Below are positions 24,472 through 35,719 of a DNA stretch of 64,000 nt, one piece after another. The notes under the pieces were generated by a model. It was not told where the DNA came from. It did not search any database and saw nothing but the letters and a program-made list of their open reading frames with translations. Numbering within the stretch: the first letter of the stretch is position 1; every line of letters starts with the position of its first letter. The translations under genes and the position numbers were made by a program. Origin of the DNA: Triops longicaudatus (taxonomy: Eukaryota > Arthropoda > Branchiopoda > Notostraca > Triopsidae). The stretch lies in NCBI GenBank assembly GCA_022885665.1, contig JAGQDJ010000112.1, forward strand, positions 65,001 through 129,000, written 5' to 3'.

Positions 24472-26858
24472 ATGAAACCTCAACTGCGTCCCGATATCAT
24501 CCACGTCTTGGAGGCTGAGAGTGACGTGAAAACGGTCATACACGACGTGGCCTATTCTGGACTACAAGAAGAAGCTTTCTACGTCTTGGACGTGGGAGAC
24601 ATCGTCCGCAAACACAAGGAATGGAAACTCCAACTACCTCGTGTCCAACCATTCTATGGTAAATAACTTCAACTAATCAGTTTGTCTTGGTTACGTAGTG
24701 TAACCACGCTCTTAAATGAGATGATTATTGACTCGACAATGTCTTTCTTTCCTTCACAGCCGTGAAATGTAACGATTACCACCTCATCTTGGAAATCCTC
24801 AACAGCTTGGGCGCCAATTTCGATTGTGCTTCGAAGGTAAAGTATACCTTTTGTTTTGTCTTCTAATCCTGAGATTGGTCACTTCCGACATGACGGCAAG
24901 TAGCGTTTGCGCATTGCTGGAGACGTTTTATAACGTTTGTGTGCTTTGTTTCTGGCCTGCCAAATTAGTTTTTGGCCTACAACAGACCTCTATATGCCAT
25001 GCAGGGGTGTTTGCTACCAACCAACCCCCACGTGTGAAGGCCTTTCTTCTTCCCATTTTCCATCGTGTACCAATGATTGTGATGAGCTGTGCGAGCTGCC
25101 TTCCGGACACAATAAAAGAGCGGCCCGGTATGCCTAGGATGTCTTTTGAACTGAGAGAAAACACGCCCATCTGAGCGAGTTTCTTCCTCCTACTCCTTAT
25201 ATGATGATGCCCGGTCTTGAATGAGAGATGTGTCCGCCTCGCGGGTGATGGGACGGGAAAAGGGACAGGGACTTGCAACGTAATGAAACCAGCTACCCAT
25301 TAACAGTGGACTCTTCTTTCATCTTGTGTAGACACGTACACACATTCTTGGCTAATGGGTTTGTTCAGGTGTCTCGTCTCACCATCACCTTTTCTACTAT
25401 TACTTTAGGCTCACCCCCAGAAAATGGAGTACTAACTGTAACTTTTTACATGGAAATTTGCAGGCGGAAATTGACAAGGTCTTGGGAATGGGGGTGCACC
25501 CGGATCGCATTATCTTTGCCAACCCTGCGAAGCAAATGGCCCACATTCGGTACGCCGCGTCGGTGGGCGTCCGCATGATGACTTTCGACAACGAAACGGA
25601 GCTGTACAAAGTGAAAGAAGCCTTTCCTAGCGCCCGACTTGTCCTTCGCGTGCGCTGCGATGCCAAGAAAGCCCAATGTCCCCTTGGTCTCAAGTTTGGC
25701 GCTTTTCCTAAAGATGCGCCCAGGTTGATGCAGTTGGCCAAAGAACTTGGCTTGGATTTGATTGGCGTCAGCTTCCACGTGGGATCCGGTTGCGGAGAAC
25801 CCGATGTTTTCCGCCGTTGCGTTCTGACGGCCCGCACTTTATTCGATCTGGGAGCTGAACTGGGCTTTCAAATGAACTTGCTTGATCTGGGCGGTGGGTA
25901 TCCTGGCAACAAAGGCTCTTCCATATCCGAGGTAATTAGTTTGATTTTATCTGTCACTCTGATTTGGAGTGAATTCGAGTGAAGGTTTTTAACCTTGTTT
26001 GATATTAACTTAGACGGCTTCTTACATCAATGCTGCTTTGGATGTTCACTTCCCTGAAAGTTGCGGTGTCGACGTCATTGCCGAACCGGGACGTTATTAC
26101 GTGGCTTCCGCGTTTACGCTTGTCACCCGCGTATATGGCCGACGCATCGTAGCCACTGAAGATGAGACCAACCCGTCGTACTTTTACTACATCAACGACG
26201 GTGTTTACGGATCGTTCAACTGCCTCCTGTATGATCACGCTACCGTGACACCGCAATTCCTTGAACCACCTCCCGTGGATGCACCCAAGTTTGTTTCTTC
26301 CATCTGGGGTCCCACGTGTGACAGCATGGACCAAGTTGCTGAAAAGATCTCTCTGCCTCTCATGGAAGTTGGAGATTGGCTCGTGTGGGAAGATATGGGC
26401 GCCTACACCTTAGCTGCAGCTGGTTGCTTCAACGGCTTTCCGGTGCCTGAAGTTGTTGCCGTAGCCCAGAAACACACTGCGTAAGAGCTGCTTATTAGAT
26501 ATCCTCACTTAAGAGAATAATACTCCTTCCGCAAATCTTGATAAATTAATCTGCAATTCGTTAATCATTTAGGTTGTACCTTAAGGACGTATTCCCCATG
26601 CACGAGTCTCGCTTCATTGAGGGAGGAAAGCAAAACCGTCTGACAGATTTGCTCACCAAGACTTGTGGCATTCAACAGGCCACGGCTTGCCTGGAAGCTT
26701 TGGATCTTGGCATTGGAATGACTGCCTCACCTTCGGCAGCGTCTTTGACATCTTTGGACTCACACTCCGACCTAACATCGTGTTCGGATGCCGACCAATG
26801 CGATGCGTTTCCACTGGATGCTGATGCGTTTCTGGCCAATATGGAAGCCGTTGTGTGA
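24472..26858 (+). CDS. ODC1: Ornithine decarboxylase
   Basis: Five coding exons (24472-24658, 24760-24836, 25464-25931, 26014-26480, 26573-26858) give 494 codons. ODC removes the carboxyl group of ornithine to make putrescine, the first step of polyamine synthesis, as a PLP-dependent homodimer in the cytosol. Active-site features are present: PLP lysine 65 in PFYAVKCN, histidine 193 in HVGSGC, the phosphate-binding GGGYPG (231-236), EPGR (268-271), catalytic Cys346-Asp347 in WGPTCDS, and Tyr375 in MGAYT. This argues for an active enzyme rather than an antizyme inhibitor, which lacks several of these. The region TFDNETELYKVKEAFPSARL matches the antizyme-contact segment of other ODCs. The C-terminus is a Ser/Asp-rich tail, longer than in vertebrates, that could serve as a degradation signal. 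Start choice is supported by an ATG-free 274-base leader. Confidence 0.96.
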
Positions 26859-28899
26859 AAGGGTCTGAATACAGACACCTTTGCAAAGGAACTTTTTTTT
26901 CAAGGTTTCGTACCCTTCTCCAACCTGATACGTCCAACGTTTCTTTTAATCTTATTTCAGGTCCCTTTTACTTTCTTTGGTTTCTTCGGGGGTAACAGGT
27001 CCAAAGGTCTAAATATCGACGCTGACCAAAAAAAAAAAAAAAAGAAAACGGTACTAATACTTCAGTAAGTTTCAGGGAAATTTCACGTTTTTACCTCTTT
27101 ACACATGTTTAGGAAACATTACTCGTCCAAAACTTATCCTTTCTGTTCTGACATTCTCCTTTTTAATTAAATTGAAGTTTTCATCAGAAATCAGCCAGAT
27201 CTTCTTAACAGATACTTGTCCAGTATATTCATTGTTAGTTTATCTTTTGGTGCACAGCCTGTATTCGAATATGTCTAGGTGGAGGTATTTTCCTTGGAGT
27301 TTTATTCTTGGTGATTCATTTTACTTTCATTTCTTTTATGAAAGAGAATTGTCGACAAGAGCAGGTAGCAGTTTCTGTGACCGTTTTCGGTGCTATAGCG
27401 CTTTGTTCTTGTTTTTACGTACTGAGGTACCCGTGTAATCAAAATCCCCCACTATCATTTAATTTTAGGCTTCCAAACCTGACCATGAAGCGTATTCCAA
27501 ACTTTACATACCAGAAAAGTCTGTTCGGAAGAGCTTCGTACAGATGCTCTTTCTACTATTTTATATAACTAAAACGAATATCATCCCTGTGCGTTAGACA
27601 ATACCGCAAGTCAGGGAGGCTGTCTCGGCAGTCGGTCGAATCTGTTCCGTTGTCATAGGTTTATGTGCTAAATAAAGGTACGTTTACGTAACAGAATGGT
27701 CGTTGAGTGTTATTTTCTTTTGCTAGGGTGCAAAGAATGAATGATAATGATGAAGGTACGTAGATACCTACACGGATTTCGGACAGCTCTTAAGGTGTTA
27801 TCGCCCGGCCGGTAGATGTTTCACGAATGATTTAGCGACTTCAGAATTAAACTGAAGCAATCCGAGGTTAGGAAGTCTAAGTAGAGGCATTCGTTCCGCT
27901 TTTTGTGGATTCCTTGGATTATTAAGCATTAAGTAAAGGCTTCGATCTTTAGACATTGTACACAATAGCCGACCGTTCGTTAGTACCAGGCTTCTTAGCG
28001 GTTCTAAAAAGGTTCTATAAAATTTCGACTGCAAATTGTTGAGGTATAGGAGTGATTTTTGTAATAATACTAGTAAAAAGAAATCTAAAAATATTTTAAG
28101 GAATAAAGACAAGGCAGGCTGTGTTTTTTTTTTTAAATTAATATTTCAAGTTTCTTATGGTGCTTCGAATAATTCTAAGTTTTGCAACACCAACGCATCA
28201 CTGAGCAGCTATAGGTGGGTCTGCCGATTCTATCCAAGGTGCGGTAAAAAAATGCTCCCCTGTTTTCAAGTCTGGATAAGAAAGACCCGGTAAAAGCTGA
28301 CTAGAAATGTAATTCAAAATCTGCAAATCTATAAAGTACCATTTTTGTTGTCGTTTAGTTTTCGGGACATCGCCCAAAATTAGATTTGGATAGCTTTCAG
28401 AAAATAAGTTGCGAGAACTGTTGTTACAAGTTTGCTCAATTATGCAACAATGGCGGGTGGCATGCATTTCTCTTATTGTCGAACTTTTTTTGGGGGGTGG
28501 GGGCGTACTCTCCTGTGACAATAGCTTAGAAACGTAAGTGCTTTTGTTACGAGTAAAACTGCCACGTACAAAAAATATAGCAAAACCCATGGACTCAACG
28601 GCCTGGTGGCACAAAAATGACCTAAATCGGTGTCTCTTTCGAAACCATAATTTTCAAAATGCGGGTGACAAAATGCACAAAACTGCGAAAAATCAAATGG
28701 CATTATATGTACTGTGAGACTTCGGAGTGAAATTTCGAATAGCCCTTACCGTACTTTTTAATTAAGTTTTGAAATTCGGGGGGTACTTCTGCCACTCCCT
28801 GTATATAGTAATTTAAAAGGTACCACAGGAAACAGCACGATTAGCAAGAAATGATGTAATAAGCAAGCGCGTATTTAGGGGGTAAAATCAAGGTCGTAG
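26859..28899. other. ODC 3' UTR and gene-free spacer
   Basis: The first part is probably ODC 3' UTR, and its first ~60 bases also align with pseudogene 1. It has a long A run at about 27028-27042 and an AATAAA at 27671. Near 27958-27985, CACAATAGCCGACCGTTCGTTAGT resembles the 3' half of the MITE at 28900 and may be a decayed copy. No coding exon seen. Confidence 0.4.
27671..27676 (+). promoter_or_regulatory. candidate poly(A) signal of ODC
   Basis: First clear AATAAA after the ODC stop, about 810 bases downstream. ODC 3' UTRs can be long, but use of this site is not shown. Confidence 0.3.
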
Positions 28900-29064
28900 T
28901 AGTAAAATCTCGCTATAACGAACATTACACGCAAAATATATCCATTATCACCGATTGTACGTAATAGCCAGTATTCGAATAAATACTTTTCGTTTCGCGG
29001 GGTATGTAGACTTATACGCAATAGCCGATTCTCCGTTAGTCGGTGTAATAGCGAGATTTTACTG
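28900..29064. repeat. pogo/Tigger-like MITE, about 165 bp
   Basis: Near-perfect terminal inverted repeats: the left end reads AGTAAAATCTCGCTATAACG and the right end ATAGCGAGATTTTACTG, followed by TA. Internal TTTCGTTTCGCGGGG and two AATAGCC motifs are shared with the copy at 17724-17889. No coding capacity. Confidence 0.75.
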
Positions 29065-29378
29065 TACTTAGACGAAATCATAGAGCGTGGCTGAGGTTTG
29101 AACGCATCGATTCACGCATGCTGAATGTGTTTTGCCGTTCGTAGTTTACTATCAGACTGAAGGTTATGTTGACTTTGTTGGTTAGCCTACATTTGCATTT
29201 CGAAGATTAGTCCAGAAATTAAAACCACGTGGACTTTTTCTCACTGAACAATAGAGAAATAATAACAGTGAGTATTTTTTATTTTTAAATGTCCGAATTG
29301 TAAAGCCGCTTTAATTAAAACTTCAACTTTTAAGTAATATTTAAAAACCAATTTATTTTAAATTTATAGGTAATAAAA

Positions 29379-29975
29379 ATGCAAGCAAATACGGTTCTCA
29401 ATTTGGCGAAGATATATTGGACGCCGGTTATTCAGCAGCTGAAGTTTGCCGGTAAAACTGCCTTTAGCAGTAAGTACCTGCTGGTCACAAATGTGGCTCT
29501 GTCCACAACACTGTCGGGTGTCGGTGATATTCTTCAGCAGCAATATGAGATCATGACCAAGACCAGTGACAAACCGTTGACGTGGGATAAAGTACGGACA
29601 AGGAACATGTGTGCCACAGGGACAGTGATTGGTGCCGTGTGTCATTACTGGTATTTGTACCTGGACAAGACTTTTCCTGGGCGAACATTTAGCATTGTTG
29701 CCAAGAAACTTCTTGTGGACCAAATCGCTTTTTCACCTTTCCTCATCGCCGTCTTTTTTGGCTCTTTGGGTATACTGGAAAAGACACCTGCAACAGAAGT
29801 ATGGGAAGAAATGAAAGAGAAAGCCTGGAAACTCTACGCCGCTGAATGGATTGTTTGGCCGCCTGCACAAGTCATCAATTTCTACATACTGCCTACCCGG
29901 TTCCGAGTTTTGTACGACAACACCATTTCCCTGGGTTACGACGTCTACACTTCTTATATCAAACACGAAACATGA
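29379..29975 (+). CDS. MPV17L2: Mpv17-like protein 2 (Mpv17/PMP22 family)
   Basis: A single exon of 198 codons with no intron in the coding region. An acceptor-like TTTATAG just upstream suggests a 5' UTR intron. Family hallmarks are present: N-terminal LVTNVALSTTLSGVGDILQQ, HYWYLYLDKTFPG, KKLLVDQIAFSPF, WKLYAAEWIVWPPAQVINF, and C-terminal FRVLYDNTISLGYDVYTSY. The pattern is closest to MPV17L2, a four-helix inner mitochondrial membrane protein linked in vertebrates to mitoribosome assembly. That role is inferred from family. It ends 115 bases from the stop codon of the convergent anamorsin gene. Confidence 0.92.
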   Translation: MQANTVLNLAKIYWTPVIQQLKFAGKTAFSSKYLLVTNVALSTTLSGVGDILQQQYEIMTKTSDKPLTWDKVRTRNMCATGTVIGAVCHYWYLYLDKTFPGRTFSIVAKKLLVDQIAFSPFLIAVFFGSLGILEKTPATEVWEEMKEKAWKLYAAEWIVWPPAQVINFYILPTRFRVLYDNTISLGYDVYTSYIKHET

Positions 29976-30067
29976 CACGAGTTCCGTGCTAAATAGGATT
30001 AGTAATTATAATGGGGATCATGACCAAGCGCTGCCCTTGTAATTTTTTTGTATTATTAAATGACCCA

Positions 30068-30073
30068 AATAAA
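30068..30073 (+). promoter_or_regulatory. poly(A) signal of Mpv17-like gene
   Basis: AATAAA 93 bases after the stop codon. It lies only 18 bases from the anamorsin stop codon on the other strand, so the two 3' UTRs very likely overlap. Confidence 0.65.
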
Positions 30074-30090
30074 GTACAGCTAAGTTCGTT

Positions 30091-31198
30091 TTACAAATCT
30101 GGATTTAACTGTCTATCACTGAGCTGAATCTTCTCACCAGGCTTAAATGCTGGCATGCCCAAATAGGGACAGCTAGCGCAACGAAAAGCGTCGCCCAAGT
30201 AACACTAAAAACGATGAAGAAGAACGTCATGAAGAGATTCTACTACAAAATTGGAAAAATCTCTTACGCTCCCACACGCTGAAGTGGCCGGCTTTTCGGC
30301 AACAGCGGCTTTTTCTGTATTCTCTTGCTCTAATTCTTCCGCTAAGCCGCAAACACAATTCTTACACGCCTTTCGTTTTCCCGTTGTACCACAAACTAGG
30401 AAATTGAGCAATAATATATTTAGTATCAGAAATAAAATATGTTCAAGCTAGGTACCTTTAAGTGACTCGGTTGTAGGCTTAATCAAGTCGTCTTCGTCTA
30501 ATAACAGGTCCTCATCAATTAATTCTACGTCGTCTTCGACGGTGGAGCTCAACGTCCAAACTGACGAAACAGAATGTGTGGGAACACTAGCGGCAAAGGA
30601 CAACTTTTTCGAGGATCCGACCTAAAACCGTCATTAAAATTGTCAAAAATTATACCTAATTTATTATGGAAGATTTTCAGTTAGATTCTCACTTCGTAGT
30701 TCGGTTTACTACAAGTGAACTCGACTAAACGTTTTGTAACATCGGCTGCTGGCGTACCACTGGAAACAACAACTTCTTTCGTTTCCAAAACATGGACAAA
30801 TCCGGCAAGAGTTAATGTGGTGGCCAACGGTGTAGGATCGCTTACTAATTGCCGGAGTACTACTCGGCCATTAGGCTTGACAACGCGCAAAATTTCCGCG
30901 AGAATATCTGAGTCGTGAATGAGGGAATGAGGCGGTATAACGCCGGAAACTACCAAGTCGAACGATGATGTGGGGTGATTCGCTAGGAAAAAAAATATTA
31001 AAACACATGTATAATTAACACAAGGAACTTACAAACCAAAAGACGCTCATTATTTTCAACTACAGCGGTGCATCCATAATGTTTCAGGAATGAGACTAAA
31101 TTCTGTAAACCAGCTTCCTCGCTGCCAACACTCCAAATTACCAAGACAGTTTGCGATTCCTTGGTAGGCTCCAAACCAATGAAAGTGTAGTCATCCAT
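30091..31198 (-). CDS. CIAPIN1: Anamorsin (CIAPIN1), cytosolic Fe-S assembly factor
   Basis: Five exons on the minus strand (31198-31033, 30982-30693, 30621-30456, 30395-30268, 30204-30091) give 287 codons. The N-terminal half is the methyltransferase-like domain (VSGVIPPHSLIHDSDILAEI). A linker with an acidic stretch follows. The C-terminal half has both iron-sulfur motifs: C-x8-C-x2-C-x-C at residues 209, 218, 221 and 223 (KACKNCVCGLAEEL) and C-x2-C-x7-C-x2-C at 248, 251, 259 and 262 (CYLGDAFRCASCPYLGMPAF). Anamorsin works with the diflavin reductase NDOR1 to feed electrons to cytosolic Fe-S cluster assembly. All junctions are GT-AG and in phase. An in-frame extension upstream of the chosen ATG lacks an ATG and is probably leader. 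Confidence 0.94.
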
Positions 31199-32526
31199 AA
31201 CTTGAGCGCTACGTCCACTGCTGCTATACAAAACCACAAATCACGCAGGCAAGAAACAAACAAACGATGCTCCTAGTAGCAAGCAATATTAACACGACTT
31301 TTCTCATTCGAAGCTATTTGCATTTGACACTTGCTGCCATCTAGCATCTTCTTGAGAAACTCAGCTGGCTTCTCGATCACAGAGGTACCTCAGTTCTCGA
31401 TCAACTTTTCTGTACTTTCCAACTTTTTTTCAAAAAAAGTATCTATCAAACCGAAGAATTGACTGGGTTTTCCGCACGAAAAATATCCTAGTTTCTGAAC
31501 ATTAGTTCAAATAAGCCACAAAACTCGTACTCCCGTTCGCAGGAAAAGTTACCTCGAAGAGACGAGAAGGGTCGTTTCCAGGATTTTAGTTCAAGGGTGG
31601 TCCGTATGCTAGTTTCTGGACATAGCGTTTTTCCTCCCTTCCCCATTTTAAATTAAAATTTAGTGGAGGGATGAAGCCATCTCTCGCTTAAGAGGACCTT
31701 GGACACAAATATTTCAATTTCACTGTGAAGTAATTTACGATCCGTTCTTTAAAAAAGATTCTTTTTTGTATTGATTGCTTTTTCTGCCAGAAGCACAGTC
31801 AACGAAATAGCTGGGGCAGTAACGTTACTGTCAGAGGTAAAGAGCCTGATTACAAAAGATTGCAAGTAAACATTGCAAAGAAATTACAAAGTATGAACAG
31901 TTTCTCAGGCTAAGAAGAAAAAAAAAAACTAAAATTATATACAGTCACTGATGTGAAAAGAAATCCGGAATTTCTTTAAAAAAAATGGCAAGGAATTTGA
32001 ACTTCAATGAAAATTTCGAACGCTAACTTGCCGTTTTCAAGTCTAACGCTCCAGCTCAAACACAACGTTGCGAGTATCAATACCAGCGGTGTTTTCAAAG
32101 ACCGCTTCTATTCAAGCTGGTTACTCCATTCTTTCTACTACACTCGGTTTGCGTGCTCCTCGTATGTTTCTCTAGCTCTCACATGCAAAGTAATAACAGA
32201 AACAATTATAAAACCCGTACACAATTCAAGTAGCTGTCTGTAAACATAAGAAACAGCGTAAAATGCCTTCGAAACGCAAAGAAAGAAAAGAATGGCGCTG
32301 CCCTTTTTTGAGTCTTTTTCACGTTTTCGTCATTTTCGTCTTTCCACCCTGCTAAATTCTAAGGCCATTTTGGCTGGGCTTTGACCCAGCAAACCAAGCA
32401 TTACACACATGGTATATAATATATGTAAGAACGTTTGGGGCGAGGGGAAAGAGACGTACAAACTGTTTCCAATGGTAATACCACTGACATACACGCGGAC
32501 GCTGTTGACGTCATCACGATACAGTT
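31199..32526. other. anamorsin-Frizzled spacer
   Basis: Holds the anamorsin promoter and the 3' UTR of the Frizzled gene, both on the minus strand. No other gene recognised. The Frizzled poly(A) signal was not found. Confidence 0.45.
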
Positions 32527-35500
32527 TCAAACAGGCACCGGCTGACTTAGCCCGCACAAGCGCCGGTAAAAGTTTTTCCACGTAAGTAGAGTTTTGCTGG
32601 ACCACACCCATACACCTGAGGTGATCCCTACAATGAGCGCCATCAGGTACTTTAGCATAAACAGCGCAAAGTCTGGTTTCGGACCGGAGGACAGAGCCGG
32701 ACCGCCACTCCTCGATGCCCATACCGCCAAAGGGCAGGGAATGGCGTATTTCTTCCACTGTTCATCCCTGCAGCGGTCTTCCTGCCACCGTACCATCCAT
32801 GAATCGAAATATGTCTAAAGAAACATGTTATGACACAAAAGTCTTAACATTATAGTAACTCTATTTCAACCATACCTGTTCGTAAAATAAACAGGCAAGA
32901 ACAACTATGGCCGGCACAGTGTACAACACGGAGAAAACTCCAATACGGATCATTAGCTTTTCCAATTTGTCGGTCTTTGTACCATCAGACTTCATGATGG
33001 TACGGATGCGGAAGAGGGAAATAAAACCAGCCAATAAGAAAAACGTCCCGAGGAGTAAGAAAAGGGCCAACGGCGCCAACACAAATCCTCGCAATGCTTG
33101 CATGTCCCACAATCCCACAAAACAGACACCACTCAACACGTCACCTGAAAATAACAAACTGTTAATAAACTTGAAAAATCGAACGAAGAAATACACAAAA
33201 CTCACGGAAATAAAAGCATGGAAATAAAATACTCAATAGAAATCCTAAATAAACGAAGCAATTGTTGGACGCACACGTAAGATTGTGATGCTAGCTAAAA
33301 GAAGTTCAGATGCTTGAATCCCGATGTTACGAGTTATCTTATCACGAACTGTGGGTCATTATGATGTAGTCGGAAGGACATAGTTATGTAAATGTTAAAA
33401 GGCAATGGGCACCAAAAATATCTTTTGAGATTTTGACAAACTCTTATTGTACACATTATTCTAAGAACGCAAAATCTTTTCTGACGAGCCGTTCCAGAGT
33501 CACTGTCCTGCAATTTTTTTTTTTGCCGCGCCATTGTGACGTCAGGGAGGGATAAAACATGCCACATCAAGACATCACGCGGCCTCGCCTAACCAATAAA
33601 AAACGTGATTTTTGTGCCGTACTATCCCCACGTTACGTCGCAGACAACGTAACCGCGCAGAATATTTTCTTGCAGAATATATTATTATTCCGTGCATAAT
33701 AAAAAGAAACAAGTGTGGAAACTAGATTATTTGCTCTTTTTTATACGACAAAGTTGTTGTTTTTTTGTGCTCCATTGCCCTTTAAGAAAAAGCGTGCGAT
33801 ACCACAAGTTTCGGATACACCGAAAAGCTTTCTTCCTCCCCAATTTGATTATAACAGCATGTCACTGTAATACAGGCGTAATTAATTTACTAATTTTAAA
33901 GCCGTCCTATCGACGGTTCCCAAAAGGAAATTCCTTATCCAACGCACAACAAAGTACGCAATCTGCCTGTTTTTCTGACGAACAGATATTTCGTATGAAA
34001 CAATACAACGCCAATATATAAAAAAGTGCTAGTGTGCTCTTTGTAAAAATAAAGTAATATACCGTTTATCTTTTTAACATCCGTCTTCGTTATCCTTGCA
34101 CAAAAATGAGACAACTTCCATGAGTGCACAGGCCGCGAGTGCCTTAGATGAGTGCCTTTGCCGGATAGACTGTCATACTCAAAGAAATCTTTATTAAGCG
34201 ACTCCTCTTCAACTAAATACCTCTTAAGTCCAGACAAACGACTTTAAAGCAATACGCCTTCTCTACTTAAAAACTTAATTTTGCAACAACTTGCGGACTG
34301 TGATTTTTCTTTATATGTACAAAAATAACACGTAAAATTACCTTCTACTTTGCCCATGGCCAAAATGGCTATTGTTAAGGCCGCCGGAAGGGCCCATGCC
34401 AATAAATGAAAGTAGTGTGACTTGGCTTCAATGGGTTCGTGACCCCATTTAAGTCCCGCAGCTAAGAACCAAGTGAGGGTCAGTACTACCCACCAAAGAC
34501 TGGAAGCCATACTGAAGTAATAAAGCGCCATGAAAAGTATGGTGCACGTCTCCCGTTTGGTGCCCTATTCCACACAAAAGAAACAAGACAGATTAGTGTA
34601 ATTGTCTCTCAACAGGGAAGACAACATAGGTTCATTTGTCTAGGAAATTACCTGAGTGATGGTGGAAACCATTTCATTCCTGACAGCCGGGTAATCAGGA
34701 GGCGGGTCAAAAGGGGCGTTACAGGCTACTTTATCACCCATGGAGAAGCCTACCACGTAGACTAGAGCTACCATGAAATAGCAACCTGACAGGAAAATAA
34801 TAGGCCGTTCCGGGTAGCGGAACCGGTTCATGTCCACCAAAAAGGACAGCACCGTGAATAAACATGAGGCCATACACACCACGGACCAAATGCCCACCCA
34901 TAACCTAGAAAAGCGGCGCTCGCTTTCGGTGAAGAACATGCCATGGCACGGCGCTCCACAATCGGGCACGATTTTGTCGCCCACCTTCAGTGTGTAATCT
35001 AACCCCTTCGGGACGCGGAATTGTGCTGGGCAAACAAAACCCAGTTCTCTGGCTAAGCTAAAGTTGGAAAACGGTTGGCGGGGGAACGCTGCACTGCTCC
35101 CGAAGTTAGGGTTAAACGGAGGGTAGTTGCTCAAGCTGGTCGGGTTGGAAATTCGATGCGTACCGGCGCCACCCCGTCCCGAGCCTCCTGTGGGGTGATG
35201 GTCCATGTTAGCCGTGCTATTTTCGCCAACGCAGATGTCGGAACCAGCATCTGGAAATTTGGAACACTCCAGGCTCTCAGGCCACTGGAACCCGAACTTG
35301 TTCATAAGGCCTTCGCAGCCGTTGCGGGCCGACAGGCATAACGAGCGACAGGGAGGGATGGCACGGTCTAAGATGGTACACACCGGGGCGTACATGGAGC
35401 AAAGGAAGAACTGGAGATCGGGACTGCATTTGACTTTGACCAACGGGAAAAACTGATGGACTTCCAGTCCCGCGTCTTCCTGTTTTTGGTGATGGAGCAG

Positions 35501-35719
35501 GTTGGGCATGATAGTTTCATTATACTGAATATCTTTGCATAACGGGATGGTAATAGGTTCGCAACGGCCATGGTGAGGTAAACTGTCGCGGTCGGACACG
35601 GTACTGTGGACGACCTGGGCACCGTGGAGGGTGATAATCACAAGTGCAATGAAGAACAAATTGCGCCAGGCTTGGAAACAACGGTAGGACCGAAGAGCGC
35701 TTCCAAAAAAGAGCCTCAT
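32527..35719 (-). CDS. fz: Frizzled Wnt receptor (Fz1/2/7-like)
   Basis: Four exons on the minus strand (35719-34652, 34564-34342, 33144-32876, 32814-32527) give 615 codons. A signal peptide lies within residues 1-40. The cysteine-rich Wnt-binding domain spans about 53-163 with the expected cysteines (53, 61, 98, 107, 114, 124, 128, 135, 152, 163) and the motif FFPLVKVKCSPDLQFFLCSMYAPVC. A Gly/Ser/Asn-rich linker leads to the extracellular LRELGF-like segment and seven membrane helices, the first near 273-295. The cytoplasmic Dishevelled-binding motif KTLLTW is intact at 594-599. The CRD fits the Fz1/2/7 group. The protein ends 16 residues after KTxxxW with QPVPV instead of the ETTV-type PDZ ligand of many Frizzleds. 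Exon 1 carries the whole ectodomain plus helix 1. Confidence 0.95.
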
